Positions 5,891-6,932 of a stretch of DNA of 6,932 bases are shown here, piece after piece; the first letter of the stretch is position 1; every line of letters starts with the position of its first letter. This DNA is from Nitrospiraceae bacterium (GTDB lineage: Bacteria > Nitrospirota > Nitrospiria > Nitrospirales > UBA8639): NCBI GenBank assembly GCA_003523945.1, contig DOFS01000446.1, positions 1 through 6,932 of the forward strand, given 5' to 3'. The position numbers and the translations under genes are program-made. The notes beneath the pieces are model-generated. The model made no database searches, was not told the origin of the DNA, and saw nothing but the letters and a program-made list of their open reading frames with translations.

Positions 5891-6818
5891 ATTGCTAGTC
5901 ACATTGGTTTTAGCCTTGCTCGCATTTATTATTCTAGCAAAAACCGCTGTCGTGGTTCCTCAACAGAGCGCCTATGTGGTTGAACGATTAGGACGCTATT
6001 CGACAACATTGAACGCCGGGCTCCACATTCTCATCCCGTTTTTGGATGTCATTCGATACAAACATACCTTAAAAGAAATGGCCCTGGACGTTCCTGAACA
6101 AATTTGTATTACCCGGGATAACGTGCAGGTCGGAGTTGACGGAGTCTTGTATATCAAAGTCCTAGATGCCGAACGCGCTTCCTATGGCATTACCGATTAC
6201 CGGTTCGCCATTTCTCAACTGGCCCAAACCACGCTTCGTAGTGAAATCGGGAAAATTGATCTTGATAAAACATTCGAAGAACGAACTACGATCAACATCT
6301 CGGTCGTAAACGAATTAGACAAAGCATCCTCGCCCTGGGGTGCCAAAGTCCTTCGGTACGAAATTCGAAATATCAACCCGCCCAAAGACGTCCTCAGCGC
6401 TATGGAAAAACAAATGCGGGCTGAACGGGAAAAGCGGGCGGTGGTATTGGCGTCTGAAGGTCAACGGGACGCCGCGATAAACGAGGCCGAGGGGGACAAG
6501 CAGCAAGTCATTAAAGCGTCGGAAGCCAAGCGTCAGCAACAAATCAACGAAGCGGAAGGGGAAGCATCCGCTATTCTCGCGATTGCCACAGCCACGGCGG
6601 AGGGTATTCGGAAGGTCGCCGAAGCCATTCAACTCCCCGGCGGATATGAGGCGGTCCAGCTTCGGGTGGCGGAACAATATATCGGAGAGTTTGGGGAATT
6701 GGCGAAAGCCAGTAACACACTCGTGCTCCCGGCCTCCGTATCCGATGTGGGCTCCATGATTGCCCTGGCCATGAATGTGATCAATCAAAAACCAGTCGCT
6801 GCGCCTAAGCTCTCCTAA
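5880..6818 (+). CDS. qmcA: SPFH/stomatin-like protein, QmcA type
   Basis: A 312-residue membrane scaffold of the SPFH (stomatin, prohibitin, flotillin, HflK/C) superfamily, close in length and order of motifs to E. coli QmcA (about 305 residues). A single N-terminal membrane anchor (about residues 4-24) is followed by the SPFH domain: VVVPQQSAYVVERLGRY, AGLHILIPFLDVI, the DNVQVGVDGVLYIKV strand pair, and TLRSEIGKIDLDKTFEER (118-135), ending at WGAKVLRYEIRNINPP (153-168). A long Ala/Glu/Lys-rich helix follows (about 172-245) with EAEGDKQ and EAEGEAS repeats, expected to form the coiled coil that assembles oligomeric cages. The C-terminus is hydrophobic (about 280-300). These proteins form large membrane rings, and QmcA is implicated in FtsH-associated quality control. 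It overlaps its partner nfeD by 11 nt and has a perfect ribosome binding site. All core motifs are intact. Confidence 0.95.
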   Translation: MSGELLVTLVLALLAFIILAKTAVVVPQQSAYVVERLGRYSTTLNAGLHILIPFLDVIRYKHTLKEMALDVPEQICITRDNVQVGVDGVLYIKVLDAERASYGITDYRFAISQLAQTTLRSEIGKIDLDKTFEERTTINISVVNELDKASSPWGAKVLRYEIRNINPPKDVLSAMEKQMRAEREKRAVVLASEGQRDAAINEAEGDKQQVIKASEAKRQQQINEAEGEASAILAIATATAEGIRKVAEAIQLPGGYEAVQLRVAEQYIGEFGELAKASNTLVLPASVSDVGSMIALAMNVINQKPVAAPKLS

Positions 6819-6825
6819 CCTTCTA

Positions 6826-6846
6826 CCCCCCATCAGTGATGGGGGG
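6826..6846 (+). terminator. GC-rich hairpin after the nfeD-qmcA unit
   Basis: CCCCCCATC (6826-6834) pairs perfectly with GATGGGGGG (6838-6846) around a 3-nt loop, starting 7 nt after the qmcA stop codon. It is a very stable stem in the right place to end the transcript, but the T-tract of a classic intrinsic terminator is missing on either strand. Termination may be Rho-assisted, or the stem may protect the 3' end. The remaining ~85 nt to the window end show no gene. Confidence 0.55.
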
Positions 6847-6932
6847 CCAAAGCAGGGTGCCTTATTCAGTAAAAGCCCGAGTCCTAGCCTGGGTGAGGTT
6901 TCCTGTATTCCTGTGTTTATCTCATTCCCGTG

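Noticed and set aside
6315..6833. 172-codon minus-strand frame
   Set aside because: A shadow of the well-conserved QmcA-type gene; the translation is rich in Arg, Gly and Phe without domain signals.
1..6932. CRISPR arrays, tRNA or rRNA genes, transposon ends
   Set aside because: Reading through both strands showed no regularly spaced repeats, no tRNA-like cloverleaf with a CCA end, no rRNA sequence and no transposase reading frame or flanking terminal repeats.

Overview
The window is about 50% GC, with compact, mostly well-spaced bacterial genes. It carries seven protein-coding genes that I trust, one of them cut by the left edge, plus one possible small ORF. A predicted lipoprotein signal on the amidohydrolase, a class II fumarase and an NfeD/QmcA-type membrane pair fit a Gram-negative bacterium. 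The overall feel (moderate GC, lipoprotein-type amidohydrolase) would suit a Nitrospira-like lineage, but that is a weak guess; no rRNA or marker gene is present to settle it.

Left part (1-1170, minus strand): a two-gene unit of a DUF421/YetF-type membrane protein followed 20 nt later by fumC, whose 3' part lies beyond the window. The DUF421 start is fixed at a GTG by a perfect AGGAGG ribosome binding site, so the longer reading frame open to 1170 is not the gene. About 445 nt upstream (1036-1480) hold no convincing gene, only a candidate promoter and some hairpins.

Centre-left (1481-3255, minus strand): a likely transcription unit of a good sigma70-like promoter (3227-3255), a possible 42-codon small ORF, a zinc-ribbon membrane protein with a strong ribosome binding site, and a DUF1152 protein of unknown biochemical function. 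This is the least understood part of the window and the best candidate for something undescribed.

Centre-right (3549-4859, plus strand): an amidohydrolase_2-type metal-dependent hydrolase with its metal ligands visible and an N-terminal lipoprotein-like signal, so it probably acts outside the cytoplasm. It is divergent from the zinc-ribbon unit. After it come 557 nt without a supported gene, ending in a U-tailed hairpin.

Right part (5417-6818, plus strand): a short NfeD-family membrane protein with an OB-fold tail, overlapping by 11 nt an SPFH/QmcA-type stomatin homologue. This is a well-known conserved pair linked to membrane microdomain organisation and membrane protein quality control. 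A strong GC-rich hairpin follows it, and the last ~85 nt show nothing recognisable.
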